This document shows, piece after piece, positions 1-13,805 of a DNA stretch of 64,000 nt; position 1 is the stretch's first letter; every line of letters begins with the position of its first letter. Made by a program: the position numbers and the translations under genes. Origin of the DNA: Andrena cerasifolii (lineage: Eukaryota > Arthropoda > Insecta > Hymenoptera > Andrenidae); NCBI RefSeq assembly GCF_050908995.1, contig NC_135118.1, positions 17,679,501-17,743,500 of the forward strand. Direction: 5' to 3'. The notes beneath the pieces were generated by a model. That model saw only the letters and a program-made list of their open reading frames with translations, was not told the origin of the DNA and searched no databases.

Positions 1-3000
1 TTTTTTTCTTATTCTGTACTCTTGGGGATAAGTTAGAACCGCAGTTTTGAAAATAGTTTCTTTAAAGAATGAATTAATTAGCTTCAGCTGCATCTCACTG
101 ACAGAAACAGACTGAGTGGTAATAATTTAGAAAAGCGAAACACCGTTTCGTGTTTACTATAGTACGAAGTTCCAGTGTCTGTGCATGACAGTCCTCAATT
201 TCGAAGCCCTCTCGCACTGTATCCGCCTGATGTTTCCGAGTGCAGCACTTCCCAGGATTGACCGGTTACAGAATTATCAATTACGTATAAACATCGACAG
301 CGATCTAGTTTCTTCGTGAGCCAATCAATCAGCTGGTCATGTTCGTTTAGGTGTTAGAAGTTTTGCCCACGCATTCCGCGCGGCGTAGAAATTTAATTTG
401 TACAGCTTAAATGCTAACTTAGCCTCAAGTTATGTATAAACGTTAAGTTCAGTTTGCAAGTGGTTGCGATAACTGGCAAAGTTTCGCCTTAATTTGAAAC
501 TTCGCTTGCTGGATTTATCGTACCGCGAAGACACGAAATCTGATAGATACGCCGAGTGACTTAGAAAAACAATGTTTATAAATAATCTGCGAAGATTTTC
601 GTTTACTATAAACACTTTTATATGCTCTACAATTTGACTGATAAAAATAGAGTAAATGAGTTAAGACTCTTAACATTAATTAAACTCCTTTTCTTCGTTC
701 TTTCGAGTACAGGAAAATTTTCAAATTAATTTTTAGGTCGTCGTCTGTATATGTATGCGTATAAGAATCCTAGTAACCACTGGAGCTCAATTTTAAGATT
801 GATTAAAATTAAACAAGGGTGATTGAATCGTGGTTTGTTAAGCCAAATTCAGGCACGAAGTAGATTCAGCTCAGCTTCAATCAGATTGCTGTTTGCTTTA
901 AAAATGTGAGCGAGGGCGAGTTGGACGTGAGAGATTCTGATTTGGATTGGATGTAGGATGAAACTATAATTGATAGGTACAGATGCATTAATTATTAGTG
1001 GGTACGAAATGGGGGAAGCGTTTCAACGATTGATGAGGAAGTAATCAGAATAATGGCAAAGCTCGTGTACAGCTGAAATATAAAAAGTAGAGAATCCATA
1101 TTACGAAATGGATATTACTTGAATGGAGAAAAATATTGCTGGTTTACGCTCATAGTTTTGTGCAGATATAATACGCATAAATATCGATTCTGTATTACAT
1201 GCATAATTTAGCTTGAGTACCTGCTTTGGTGGATATTATCGATAAGGTCGCATACAATTTGCATTCCATTTACAACCATATTAAGTAAAAGCTACTTGAA
1301 ATCCCATTTCCGTGTAGTTTATTTTGTACATTTTATAGTAATAGTCGAATGAGGCTAGCATTTTGTATCAACCCACATCATATTAAAACATCCTCTTAAA
1401 TTTAATGGAAATACAGAAATGAATGGTTTTCAACGAATTCGGACTTCCAGTAAAATAGTTTTCACACTTCGAGGGAATGAACCTTATAGTAATTCAGCTT
1501 TACTACGCGGTAATAATATTCGTATAAAATACTTTATTTAAATGCTCATGCATTATTGCAAATTCCGTTTTTAAACTCACGAATATTTAATTCTGAAACA
1601 GTTTTCACCATGTCGCTGTTTAACAATTTCTTTTTCAGAAACTTCTATGCGTGCAAATTTCGCGGTACTTCTTCACCCTTATTTGGGGAACAGTATGGTA
1701 CCTAGAAAAATGCACGCAGGGAGATCAACGTCAGAAAATAAAAGAGAAAATAAAAATCGAAGGTTGGGCAATTTTTTGTAGGAAATGTGTCTGAAGTTTC
1801 TCTTTTAAAAACACGAAATTGTGCGTTTCCATGAAGCGTTTGTGTTCGTATTATTGTTTGAAACGTTTTGCAGAAATATATATCCAATCGTTAATTCAGT
1901 TTACCGATGAAAGTTACAACAACTCTGTGCGCACAAGTTTAAAAATGAACGTCGAGTAGCAAGCACTGCTTTTATAAGTAAATGTATATTTTCACCACGG
2001 TGGTCGGTCGTCGAAGTATAAATTTGAGAAGCTGCGACTTCATGGAAATTGCGACAGGAAATTCGAAAATATATTTAAGACGGTTTTCACGAGAACCCGT
2101 GATAAGTTTCAGCCGCAACGTCGAACACGATGTAACGCAAAAGTTAAATGGAGATGTCAAGTGCTCTTGAAAATTTCAACGTTGTCAAGATTCTGCTAAC
2201 TCCCTCGTTGAAACACGTCGCAGTGCATAAATCGAGTTGTTTCACCGAGCAAAGTGTAGAACAACATTTATAACAGCCAAATCCTACAATTTCGATAGTT
2301 AAAAACACGTAAATATTTGAATCCTCGAAAACGGAAATCTACAGTCTTGAAAATCTCATAGCTACAATTTCAAACAGCAGGTGCAGGAATTTTGAATTGA
2401 GTTTCACAATGATGTAAATACATCTAATTAGTAAAATACGTCTTATGCCCTCACTTACCGATAACCTGTGCCTGTATTACAGGGTTTATTGGTATCAAAA
2501 GAAACAGACACACAAAGACAAAGCAGGATAATTATAAAAAAAAAGGTGGAAGAGGTGGGAATAATAAAATCCTGGAAAAGGTCTTTTGAACAGATCCTCG
2601 CGCTGATCGACATCACAGAGATTACTTCGCAAAGGAACAGCCTTCAATCAACTCAAATGAACGTGACAAAATTGCTTTCGATATCAGACGGCCAAATAGT
2701 CTACTTCGTCTCCCTCCATCTTCGCGCATTTTATCGCCGATACGAATTCGTTTCGACGAAACGAATCAAAAGGGAACTGAGATACGCTCAATATCCTTGG
2801 TTCGTGACAAACCATCCTAAAAAGCAAATTTGTTTTTAGATGCAGATCATAAGCTCTCCAGAGTAAACATTTTTCACGAAACGAAGATTAACGGGAGAGA
2901 ACTTCGGCTAACCACCAACCAGCGATTGCAATTTGGCTAGTTATAAATAAACAGATAAACAGGGCGCAGTTGTTCAATCCACACCACTTTGTTTCAATAA

Positions 3001-6000
3001 ATTCGAAGCGTTCTCAGGGAACTGGTGGTCGGTTTATCGAATTAACCAAATAGCAACAATTCAATCAAATACGATCGGTTTAATCGCGTTACACGCTGCG
3101 CAAATATTTCCCAGTGTGATTTTCAATCTAAAAACACTGCGAAAAATAGAAAACAAATTCCCTAACGTTACATTAATTCTCCTCGTTTTTTTTTCTGGAA
3201 GCAGCAAAAAAACAGCAGTTATTTGTAGAGTAAAAGCGCGCGGCAAAGTGTGAAGTATAATTAATAATTGCTTCAATGAGAATTAACGGAGATTTATAGG
3301 AATCATTGAGTGTGAATTTATCTCGTTGATCGGCATTAATTGACAGCCATTGACCAGGAACTTACAGTTTTAGGCAGACCCCGAATCCTCGATATTTCTG
3401 TGGCACGTGATCTTTCTCCTCTGGAGAATGGACAGTTCCACTTGCAAGTTTGCTTTTCCTGTTTTCCAAACGGAAGAGTAGAGCAGAGCGAGGGGACGAG
3501 GAATATTTACCATTCGCGTCATGTACCATTTCATAGTCACTTTAAAGTTAAAGCACCATTCTCGGGAGCGTTCAAGAAGTGCGCCTTTGCTTATAATAAA
3601 TTCGGGACGCTTGGAATTACAGGATATAGATGGATAAAAGTGGTGGAAAATGCGGCGGACGCGATGCCAGGGGGGCGATTATTAAGGGGTGGCGCGCGTG
3701 TATCCGCATCGCGTTACCATGCATTGGAGATTACGTAAGCACACGCTTCTGGAAACCAAATTGTATACATGGCTGTGCCACGGTGACGCACTTCCTGTAG
3801 ATTTCGTGATACCGCCGTAGTGCTGTTCCGTGCAAACGTTCGAGGTGTCCGGTTATCGACCAACATTTCACACCCCTCGCGAGCAACGTTTATTCGTCTA
3901 CAACCAGTGTTACTAATGGCAATAATTAATAATATCGGTAACTCGGATAAATTTTAGGGAGAACGTGGTACACCGTTAAATATTTAGAACAGAATTAAAT
4001 GGAGGGCGTTAAGGGGTTATATCTAGTCAGGCGGTCGAAATGAGGCGAATATTTGTGAATTTTTTTTTAAGAAGCGGAAGCGTATATTTTTACAAAACTT
4101 GTGCGCTTAAAAGAGCAACATTTAAAGAACATTTGCTAAATTTTTCGTAGGAAAATATTCTCGTTTATAGTAAAGTAACAACCGACATCCAAGAAGCATT
4201 TTTAAAAATTTGCTTTTGCGATGAGCACTGCCACATCGAAGAAAATAACTTTTCGATACCCTAAAGTAACTTTTCCTCACTGATTTAAAATTGTAATATA
4301 AATACTCCCTTTGCAAGTACGTGTTTCCTCTATTTTTTAATATTTAATCTGGCCATTTTTAAATTAATACTGATCGTTACTTATCACTTTGAAGTGTCTC
4401 GTTAATAAAAATTCATAATTTAATTTCGAAAACTTAGTCGGGGGCGATTGTAACATCGGCAGTCGGGGTCGGTTGTACCGCGACAGAACCGAATAGTGAC
4501 AAAGCAGATTAATAATATTGTCTTGTTTGTCAGATAAGTTAGTAACATTTTTCGTAAAAAAAACTGTTGTTGTAACTGTAATAGTTTTTGCGTAAGCGTA
4601 TTCCAAAGCCAAAGTGTTACTACCGCCCCCGGTCTACCCAATACCGACTGTTGATTGGCGTTGCCTATTCTTGAATTTTTTAGATGCGCCAATTGGGATC
4701 GGTGACCTATATGCACACATGTAAGCGAGTCTCGAGAGAGACCCGATTCAGAGTTTGACGATGAGTTGAGCGATCCACGGGCAATACACAAGCGGGCTAT
4801 TTAATTGAAAGGACCACTAGATACAAGGCTATTGGTTTATTCACTAAAATCGCATTAGGATACGGATTGCTGGCTAATTCCACAGTCATTCACTTCATTG
4901 AATTAATGCAATTAGCGATCTGTGATATTGAGCAAGTGAAGGCACTAATAAACAAGCGCTCAATTGGATTTCGGACAGGTACTACCTTTTAGTCCGCTAA
5001 ATAGCGGAGGGTGAAAAAAATTGTCAGATTCTCGCAACTTTGGTCTGAAATTAGTACCATTTAAATGAAATACGTTTTAATACTGTGCGTATTTAAGGGA
5101 GCACGATGGAAAGCCGGGCGACAAACGAAACACAATGTATGGATTTTCCAGAATAAGCGGCCTGTAAAGTCTGTTACCCTAGTTTCCACCGGAAATCCTC
5201 TTAGCAGTTTTAACTCCGTTGCTGCAGAAAGCCTTATCGTTGTGTTTATGTCGCCATGAAACCGGCGTTAGTTCGGAGTTAGAGTGCAAACGGAAAATCA
5301 ATCACTCAACGTTGCACTTCCGTCTTCTAAGGATTCAACCGTGAGCTGGAAAGGGTATACAGTTTTTCTCTGAATAGCAGTCGTGGACGAACGTATTTCG
5401 CCCAAGAGAGAGGATTTAAAGGAGAAAGCTTGTTTTACATTAAGATAGAAACACTTTAATGGCTAATCACTATTGTGAAAAAGAAATATTACGATGGACG
5501 TTTGCAAAGACATCATTCTGGGATTTTAATTAATCAGGTGAAAATACATTTTTAATATTGCAAAGATATGTTGTGTTCGACTTGAGAATGCTTCTGTACG
5601 CAGAGAAGTTTACTTAACAACGTTCAATGCAAAACGACCATTATTCTCATCGAAGAATGCCAGGCAATCCAATTACATTTTTTTCCCCGTAGTTTCGCCG
5701 CTTACTCATAAATAATATTTATTCCATTCATTCTGTGACAGGTCCAGACGTTCGTATTTCAGTAAATATTAATCACATTTCATTTCCGACTTCATAGACC
5801 GCCAACTGTAGACAGCGGTAATGCAGCCATCCAGCTCGGAATTCTTTTTTCAAATCTTCAAGCTTCTTGGATTGTCCCCCGATCTTATCCTAGTTGAACG
5901 TCTCTGAACAGTTTTTGCCTTCTTTCTCAAGCTTCTCTTAATGTATACGCGACAGGTCTATGATAACAGTGAGTTCTTAATTAAATTGCCAGCCCTGAAA

Positions 6001-6545
6001 GAGCCTCAGCTATTTGTAAAGCCAGTTCTGTGAATTTTCAGAGGGCTTCCGAGATGTCAGATCTCCGACGAAACCGAATTATTTTCAAAGACGTAGAAAA
6101 GTCAAGAAGATCAGGAAGGATCTAAGTTCTGAATAAAATATTGTCCGCTCTGACGTCTCAGTGCATCACGTTCTCTGCACATCTATTAGAACTTTTCGTA
6201 CGCCTTTAGCAGCTATCTCAAAACTTACCGTGAGCCCTACACACGTGTTCGACAGTGGATAACTCACAGAAACATCAATGAAGTAGTTTATCACTGCATG
6301 TACAGGGTGTATAAAACGTGATGGATACCGCTGTCAGGGGTGAATCTACCCCTCTGGATCGGTGGATATTTGTAAAAGAAACTTGCCCCAAAATTGTTTA
6401 TGACATTGGAAATTAATGCTAAAGTGTTTTTTACACCAACGTGTTTTGCTAAATGAGAAGACAAACAGTCCAAGAGGGACCATATGCCGCAAGCGCACCG
6501 TTTCGACGCAAAGAATTGTTATGTTTATCTACACTGTTTCGACCG
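1..6545. other. AT-rich stretch without recognised genes
   Basis: Short open frames such as 2468-2839 (123 codons) and 3340-3738 (132 codons) have no motif, signal peptide or splice context that I recognise. No repeats with clear ends were seen. Confidence 0.5.
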
Positions 6546-6547
6546 TA

Positions 6548-7402
6548 GGGGAGACCGGAGCAAAGTGAACCCCGGGGTAAAATGAGCTTCCTTAATTTAT
6601 TCTTTAACAATAGAATATATTTACAAATTTTGGTGACGTAATAAATGTATGTAGTACGACAATGATAATTATGCACATTCAGGTATCGAAAAATGGAAAT
6701 TCATTTAAAAAATTAAAAATGAAGTTTTAGAGACTTCCAATTGCTTTTTTTTCAATTTAGCTTTTTGGATAAATGAGTCTTAAATGTGTTATTTTAACTC
6801 CATTTTTTTTCTGCGTGTTTATAACAAGCTCATAAACATACATGTACACGCGTTTGAGAAAACATTAATCCTAATGTTTTAAAAATTGTTTGAAAAATTT
6901 ATTTAGATATTATAAGTACGTATTTTATCAAAAATTATGTATGTATTTGTTTTATTTATAATATGTCAGACTGTTCATGTAAACAAAGTTCCTTTAAAAA
7001 CACATTTTCAAAAGAAAATGAGTTTAGGTTAGTAACACAAAGTACAAAGTACAAATTATCAACATTAAGCTTATATTAATGAAATATATTGAAAAACAAA
7101 TAGTTTAAATAGCTTAAAAGTTCTAATAAAGTTGATTTTATAATTATATCCTTCATTAAAACACGTATTTTATTTCTGCTCACTTTACCCCAAAGATATA
7201 TGGGGTAAAGTGGTCGATTTTGCATTTTCTTTTCAAGTTGAATTTTAATATACTTTAAGTTTATTTTAAGTATTGATATTCGTCATTTATCAATAGTAAT
7301 GTTCAAATTATAATATAAATCTATTTTCACACATTTTTATTGAGAGGGAAAAATTTTATTCGACTTCAAACATTTTCCACCCCACTTTGCCCCGGTCTCC
7401 CC
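6548..7402. mobile_element. TAGGGGAGACC element, copy 1 (word GCAAAGTGAAC), 855 bp
   Basis: Terminal inverted repeats start GGGGAGACCGGAGCAAAGTG and end CACTTTGCCCCGGTCTCCCC on the same strand. TA flanks both sides (6546-6547, 7403-7404), consistent with a TA target. The inside is very AT-rich and has no transposase frame, so the element is non-autonomous. The word recurs near the 5' end (GGGGTAAAATGAGC) and near the 3' third as an inverted pair, CTCACTTTACCCC .. GGGGTAAAGTGG (about 7180-7214). The TA flank suggests Tc1/mariner-like mobilisation, but the superfamily is not established. Confidence 0.8.
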
Positions 7403-7954
7403 TACTTCACTAAACTTAGCGAACGTAGGTGCGCGTTCGACAATTTTGCTTGTCAAACAACGCTTCCCGGCGGCAAACTAATGGCGACGGGAACTGTGAC
7501 TGGCTGGGAGAATGTGAAATGACTGTAACCACAGTATCTCCTAGCACTAACTTTAATAATACTGAGTATAGACAACAATAACTTAAGATGCGAATACATA
7601 CAGTAATTCGCTACGTAATATGGATTTTGCTTCCCCTATGGTTGTTTTCGAGCAACTGGTCTACGCAACAGCACGCGACGCAACGTGGACTCCGTGTGGG
7701 TGGAGTTCAGTTCGTCTTACCGAATCCTGTGACAAATTGGTGTTTAAGGGTGTCAATAAGGTCTTCCCCTAATAATTAGGGAAAGCGAAAATTCGTCGTG
7801 GGAAAGTCAGCGACGTAGGAGGCCGGCTTCTACGAGGACCTGTGATCCGTCATTGGGCCCTACGCTCCTTGTCGCCTGAGTACAATGAGGCTTTTGAAAT
7901 CCCTTTGCACGCCAGGAAAACTGGAACCTCGCTTTGGAAAGTCGCGCCTTGTTT

Positions 7955-8690
7955 AAGAATACTGGCGCCTTGAAACAAACACTTCTTTCAAGGCGCCAGA
8001 TACCAAATTCTGTCTAAGGACGGAACATACACAAAAATTAGAGCGTGTAGAGCCACTCAACAATCAGTGGCTCCCGTTTCCTCCCACTCACACGCATTCT
8101 TTTCTTCTCACCTTTAAAAAATCAAAAGTGTGGGATAAATAAAATATATTTAATATAAACAGGAAAGATATATATATATAAGATTGAAAGAAACTAAAAC
8201 TAATACAAGATAACCGACTACGACACAAACAACTCGATTTAACACAACGACTCAGTACATCTACACACTCTGCCGGTTGTTCCAACTCTGTCCTTTCCGC
8301 GGAAAACTCGCCTTTCCGAAAAAGGACGCTACATCCCCACCACGCACGCTTTTCAAGTCGCCCTCATGCCCAAATATGGACATCGCTCCGCCGCGCGCTT
8401 TCTCGCCCCGACAAACCCTTGCGCGCGTTGCTGGGCCCGGTGACGCGTTGGGTTTTCCCCAACGGGCCTGTCTCCTCCGAGGTTCTCAACGTCTCGCTGA
8501 ACTTATTCCGATACTACAAAAGCGAAAGAAGAATTCTTGGAAGATATCTTTCGCAGTCGCTAATACATATATCTTACCTCTACATTGGAGGACACCTAAA
8601 ATCTCATCGATCGATCGCACACATCGGCATCTCCTATTGAACATTTTCACATTCGCGAAGCATTTCGTTAATCTGACTTTAATCTGATTA
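7955..8690 (-). mobile_element. LTR-retrotransposon-like fragment with TGGCGCC site (minus strand)
   Basis: On the minus strand a GC-rich block (about 8520-8270) is followed by an AT-rich stretch with AATAAA-like signals, then TTAGACAGAATTTGGTATC and TGGCGCCTTGAAAG, reminiscent of a Ty3/Gypsy LTR end and a tRNA-Lys-type primer site. The TGGCGCC segment is part of an exact 14-bp inverted repeat (7962-7975, 7986-7999). No pol frame was found and no boundary is secure. Confidence 0.28.
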
Positions 8691-9696
8691 CCCATAATTC
8701 ACCCGAGTTGATTTCACATTCTTGGAGGATCCGGAAGCGAACGCCATCACGAGTATGACCATCTGAAATGATTCACAGTGCTTCACACCGCAATCTCCCC
8801 TATCAATAATTCTCCACCCCCCCTAAATCGTGCTCTTGAATGGAATTTCTCCCGAACGCTTCAACCAGCGTATCAGTGTTCGGAAAAAAAAAATGTGGAC
8901 ACGATCAATCACCTGGTCGTGGTACACATTCCACCGTTCAGGAGTGGTAAACGCATTCATGCTCGCGGCCATCCGTGAAAGCAATTTCTTGCATTTTTCC
9001 TTCGCCCCCCTGCAAACCCACGCGTCTCGACCCCCTGCCGCGCTAGCAATGGGAATGATGAATCGCCGCGATTTCTTTCCCCACCCACGGTCTCAGCGTG
9101 ACTGTAATCAAGTACTCGGACAAAACGGCTCCGAGCGCAAGTTTAATTCGAGAGCGATCCGCCTGTATAGGGATATCGCGAGCTCTGGGGTAATTCCGTT
9201 TGATGCAAGTGTCTACCGACCCCTCTGATCGAATATCGAATTGCGGCTTGATGAAAAAGGGATTGAAATCAACGGCGATCACCTTGGCCGCGGGAGATCC
9301 ACGTGAAAATAGCCGGACGATCGTGTTTTAACGAACATCGAAAGGCTTTAAATGGAACAAGAATGGGATAGAGGCTGATAAGTTTTGGAGGAAGCAAATT
9401 TACATTCGTTCCGATCTCGATTCAGAACGGACTCCCCAGTTGATTGGCAAAACAGAGGGTTATATGTACGTGGACTCTGAATTATACCCAGTTTGTTTGG
9501 AGGTCTGGTTGTGTGTAATGTAAATTCGTCAGGTTTACTTTTAACATTCAAGCGAAGGATCTGGAGTTTCGTTTTTGATGAAAGAAATGATATTTGAAGG
9601 TATTGGACGGATTAACATAAGACAAATACAGGGAAGGGGAAGAGTTGCAATTTGAATAGTTTCTGAAATTTTTTGAATCTCTAAAAAAGTGTTATA

Positions 9697-10081
9697 GGGG
9701 ACACCGGGGCTATTTGATACAGACGAATTATCTCGACACTGTATATGTGTAGCTCCATTTCAGCGAGATATATGATGATTGTTTTTCAATTCTTTCCTAC
9801 GATCCAGCGTACGTGTGTGTACAATGGCGTTAACAATCGTTTTTTAACTGTTTTAGTTTACATAGAGAAAAAGTAAATAGTTTTGATTCATCCAAATTGA
9901 TCGTAATAAATAACATTTTTTCATTCATTTTGTACGTATTTTCTCAACTATTCATTTACAATTTATTAAAGAGGAAAGACCCAAGTATATTGTAGCATAT
10001 TTATTATCAACTAATTAATTCAAACAAAAATGAAAAAAAAATTGAAAATTGAAAAACGTATCAACTAGCCCCGGTCTCCCC
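9697..10081. mobile_element. TAGGGGAGACC element, short copy (word GCTATTTGATAC), 385 bp
   Basis: The left end reads GGGGACACCGGGGCTATTTG and the right end, read inward, GGGGAGACCGGGGCTAGTTG, with ATAC following in both. TA flanks both ends. The outer 16 bases belong to the same family as the other copies, but the inner word is changed at both ends together. It is AT-rich and non-coding, and I did not see a central repeat of the word in this short copy. Confidence 0.75.
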
Positions 10082-10229
10082 TATACTTCACACTCAAACT
10101 TCTACGAACCTTTAATTGCCCCACTTTCATAGGTCTAAGTAGTTCGATTTCAAACTTTCGACACTTCAATCTATTTGTTTCTAAGATGTTTCAAAATTCT
10201 CTTTAGCGGTCATCGGCACGACCAAATAC

Positions 10230-10790
10230 GAACATTTGGCGTGCAGATGGTCGGTACGGTTTATGACACGCGCGTCAGCAAAACTATTTTGAGTAAGCCG
10301 CTTTCCGTTTCTTTCGTGATTGAATTTTTAACAAAGCATGTGTTTTCCTTCGAGACTTTCGTTTACGGCCTCAATAGTCCGAAGGGCCCACGATGCGAGG
10401 CCGGGCGGCCTGCGACCGGCCTGCGACCGGCCACGTCACGTGCCTCGGGGGCCTGGGGGAAATCCCGCTACATTGCCAGGAGTATTTCTCCCGCCAAGTC
10501 TCACCCCCGTTACGGTGGAAGCGCGCCGAAGACGCGCGAAATAGGTGGCGCGATTTTGGGCCTGAAAAAGACACCGACATCGGATCAACCAATTAGGAGG
10601 TGCTTCTAGGTCGCCGCGCGTCTTGCCGGAAAATGTGCGTCCGGTAGACATCAGTCTTCGCCCACACCTTGACAAGGGTTAAATCTTGTCCGCAATAATA
10701 CTCAGAAATAAAGACCAGAAAAACTGAACTACTGTGTGAGATCTATAAGGGAACTTAGCCGACGCCTATTCCTTTATCTCAAAGGCTTAT
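10230..10790 (+). mobile_element. GC-rich LTR-like fragment with AATAAA signal
   Basis: A compositional island (10380-10680) much richer in GC than its surroundings ends in CAGAAATAAAGACC (about 10706), then ACTGAACTACTGTGTGAGAT, which looks like the polyadenylation region of an insect LTR. An 11-bp unit GCCTGCGACCG is repeated in tandem near 10408-10430. Four overlapping frames are open here only because GC-rich DNA has few stops. Boundaries are uncertain. Confidence 0.25.
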
Positions 10791-10791
10791 T

Positions 10792-12437
10792 TGTACGGAG
10801 TAATATCAATCGGTTGCCATTACCTTAACGACAGCTTGTGTCAGCTGACGCGAGCTCTCTTATACTCGTTTCTTCAATTCCGAGGCACAGTTCCTCGAAT
10901 AAACGCTATTTTCGCTCGGAAGTTCTTACACACTCGAACACGTTTGTTACGTAGAGGAAAATTAAAGTCTCCGCCAGGTAATGCCCCGATAAAAACCGTT
11001 CCCAGAATGGCCCGATAAATCGATAACAGAACGTAATATCTGAGCCGATATCGGATTCGATTGGTCTTTAAACGTTCTCTACAGCACATTGAGCGTTTGC
11101 TTGACGATTAACACCTTGTTCACTTTAATTGGAGTTATGAAATTTCCGGCGAATGTGATTACCCCGACGATAAAGCAAGGGAGAACTTAATAATCAGAAA
11201 TAATTGTTCGGAAAACCAGGGCTCACCCTTCGCAATTTCCTTCAAACTGCGTTAAAGTCTGACAGCGTATGTTATCGATGAACCTCCACGCTCACTATAT
11301 TAAAATAATTAATTCAATTTGCGCTATTAAATAACGCAAAGGAAATGTCAAAGTTTAATCGTCTCTTTACTGAAAATTTACAACTAATTTTATCGATAAC
11401 TTAATTTCCCGTGCGATTTTCAATATGTTGACACTGTCGGGAAATTTATTACATTAATCGGGACCATTACTACACCATTGACCTGCTACGATTGATACTT
11501 TTCAGTAAAGGGTTTGTAGCCGTGCTGGACTGTGACAGTCATCTTCTGTCTGCATCAAAAGTAACTGTTTAATAACTTTGGTAATTCAATTAGTAGGTGC
11601 TTCGATTAAATGTATTTAAATATACGATCGCTCACGTGTTCTTAATTGTCTGCCTGTTAAGCCAGATAGTTGTTTCGGATAAAGGTAATCTCTGAGCTAA
11701 GCGAGTAATTTATACTGTCTGCTATGCTTGCTATTAGTCAGAGCGATCCACCATTATATCTCACGGTGTCAAGGTTTAGTTTTGCTGAAAGTAGTCTCTC
11801 ATTTTCGGTCGCCTTTGTGTCGATCTATAAAATCAATTCAATTTACTATACGCTCCGTCAATTGATCGAATTTGCATCGCGTATTTGCCGCAGCGAAGTT
11901 CATCTACTGAAGTCTGCTGAAAAATACTGACTTACAAAAGAGAAAACACGCGATAGAGATCAACGATTCACGAAGAAGTAGAACGCAATAAATCCAGGGA
12001 AATATTTAATTGACCGCCTGCTCGAATGAGAAAAATACGGAATATCCATAATAGCGGAAGTACGTACGCGTAAACGGAGCACGCTCCTTCCGGTATGTTC
12101 GTTCGTTCATTCTTGTCCCGCATTGCTCCTTTGCTGGCAAGCATTCTAGGTATTTCATTCCTGAAATACCTCTGCATTCTGCACGCCGTATCCACTGCTT
12201 CCTTATCTATCCCGAGCGTTCTGGCAAACTGCATAGATAAATATCCTGATTCGCGGCGATCGGATGCACCAACAAAGGATGAAACTCCAGCAGTCCTCTT
12301 TGATAATATCCCCTGTTAATGATTAAAACATTAAAAATGTACGATATTTATTTCAATCTTTATAAATGAAAAGAGATTTACATCCAACGCTGCGTAGGGC
12401 ACGATAGCAGTAAGAAATATGAATTTCTAGGTGAACT
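10792..12437. other. Non-coding stretch, nothing recognised
   Basis: Ordinary AT-rich sequence. The frames at 11724-11930 and 11968-12319 overlap on opposite strands and show no family resemblance. Confidence 0.5.
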
Positions 12438-13016
12438 TATTTTTTTTTATAATTTCCTTTATTATTTGTATCTATCTACAAGACTTTTTGCAAATGGTTA
12501 TAGAGTAATTTATAACGTTTGATTTTCGATTCGTACTAATGCCCAAGGCTTAAAGGCTCTATGCCTTTAGAAAGTCTATTGGGTGTTTAATCTCCTGAAT
12601 ATTTGAGCATAACTGTTTGTAGCTACCGGATTTATGTGAGAACCCATTCTCTCCGGCTTTCTGCTTGTCCGTGAGTTGTATAATCTCTTCCTGTATGGAG
12701 GGGTTGTTTAATGATTAAATTTGCGAATGTCGTCGTTTCTGACACACCAGGGTGCATCTATTATTGTGCGAAGAATTTTCGCTTGTAAACTTTCTATTTC
12801 TCGAACGTGTGATTTGACTGCCATTCCCCAAAGTTGGATTCCATAAGGGCATATTGGTTTAATTGGACGTTTATATATGAGCATTTTGTTGTTCTTGTTG
12901 AGCTTGCTTCGTCGAGACATTATGGTTGATTTAACATTGACATGTTCTCCTGCGTCAGACTTCATCGGGTTCTGACGCTGTTTTTGAATAGTTAAAATGC
13001 ATGCCCTTAGAGCCAT
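12438..13016 (-). pseudogene. Jockey-type LINE reverse-transcriptase 3' fragment, frameshifted
   Basis: The minus-strand frame from 13016 to about 12710 encodes a segment with KMLIYKRPIKPICPYGIQLW and, later, LRTIIDAPWCVRNDDIRKF. This matches the C-terminal part of Jockey-clade non-LTR retrotransposon pol (consensus-like YK..IKPIWTYGIQLWG and APWYVRNxxI). A frameshift or stop near 12710 ends it, and another frame continues with NPSIQEEIIQLTDKQ .. to a stop at 12559. An A-rich tail (plus-strand T run near 12440) follows about 110 bp later. The catalytic FADD-box region is missing, so this is a 5'-truncated dead copy. Confidence 0.8.
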
Positions 13017-13805
13017 AAATCTGTAGGGTAACTAAAAAATTCGGTTGCTCGAGCGCACCTAATGATAATTACTATTAACCATCGTGCGTTCTTTTTCCTT
13101 CAACGTCAATTTTTTTTTCGTTTATACTAATCCGAATATTTATCGAGTTTTATTTACACATGGAATTCCGCGACTATTGCTTCATCGTTGTTTCGTTACA
13201 ACGAAATTAAGAGGAACGAGGACGTCCCGTTTTGATAACAAGAACATCGAATGGCAGAGAACGCGAAGGCGCTCGGCTTTTTCTCCCGATCGAGGAGTGT
13301 ACGGTGTCTGAAATTATTATAGCAATGGGATTTACGACGCTTATTTATCGTCGGAAGAAACCAGTGGTTGTAGCCATTAATCGCGGTTGGCAGTAACAAG
13401 GTTAATTAACGTCTTCGCTGTGCGAGCAGTTTAATCAAGGCGGATGCTGTAATCGGATAACGCGTTCACTCTGAATCGAAGAGGCCCCTTATAAATATCC
13501 TCGTAACAAGTCAGCGTGGCTCGCTACTTCTCCTCCACGTAAATTTTGTTATTCCAGCGTGTACATTGTTAGCAGATCTGTTCCGAGGTAACGAAGCGTC
13601 TCCGTCGGAGAAAATAATGGAACATTTCTTCATGGTTCATCCGACAATAAACAATCTCTTGAATATACAGGGGGCTGTTCTACAGCAGAGATCAGGGATA
13701 TTTATTTGCATTACAGTTTGTTTATATGGTCAATCAAGCATCCTGTTTATCCTAGACTAGTTTTTTAGTCTGTCCTCGCCAGGCATTATTGTTTTATATA
13801 ATAGT

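Noticed and set aside
3340..3738. 132-codon ORF as a candidate gene
   Set aside because: No recognisable motif, ends in GC-rich low-complexity sequence, and no supporting splice or start context.
8277..8687. 136-codon plus-strand ORF
   Set aside because: Lies antisense across an LTR-like block with a poly(A)-type signal; no family resemblance.
10371..10675. Several overlapping GC-rich ORFs (10338-10675)
   Set aside because: Open on both strands in multiple frames simply because stops are rare in GC-rich DNA; no domain or splice signals.
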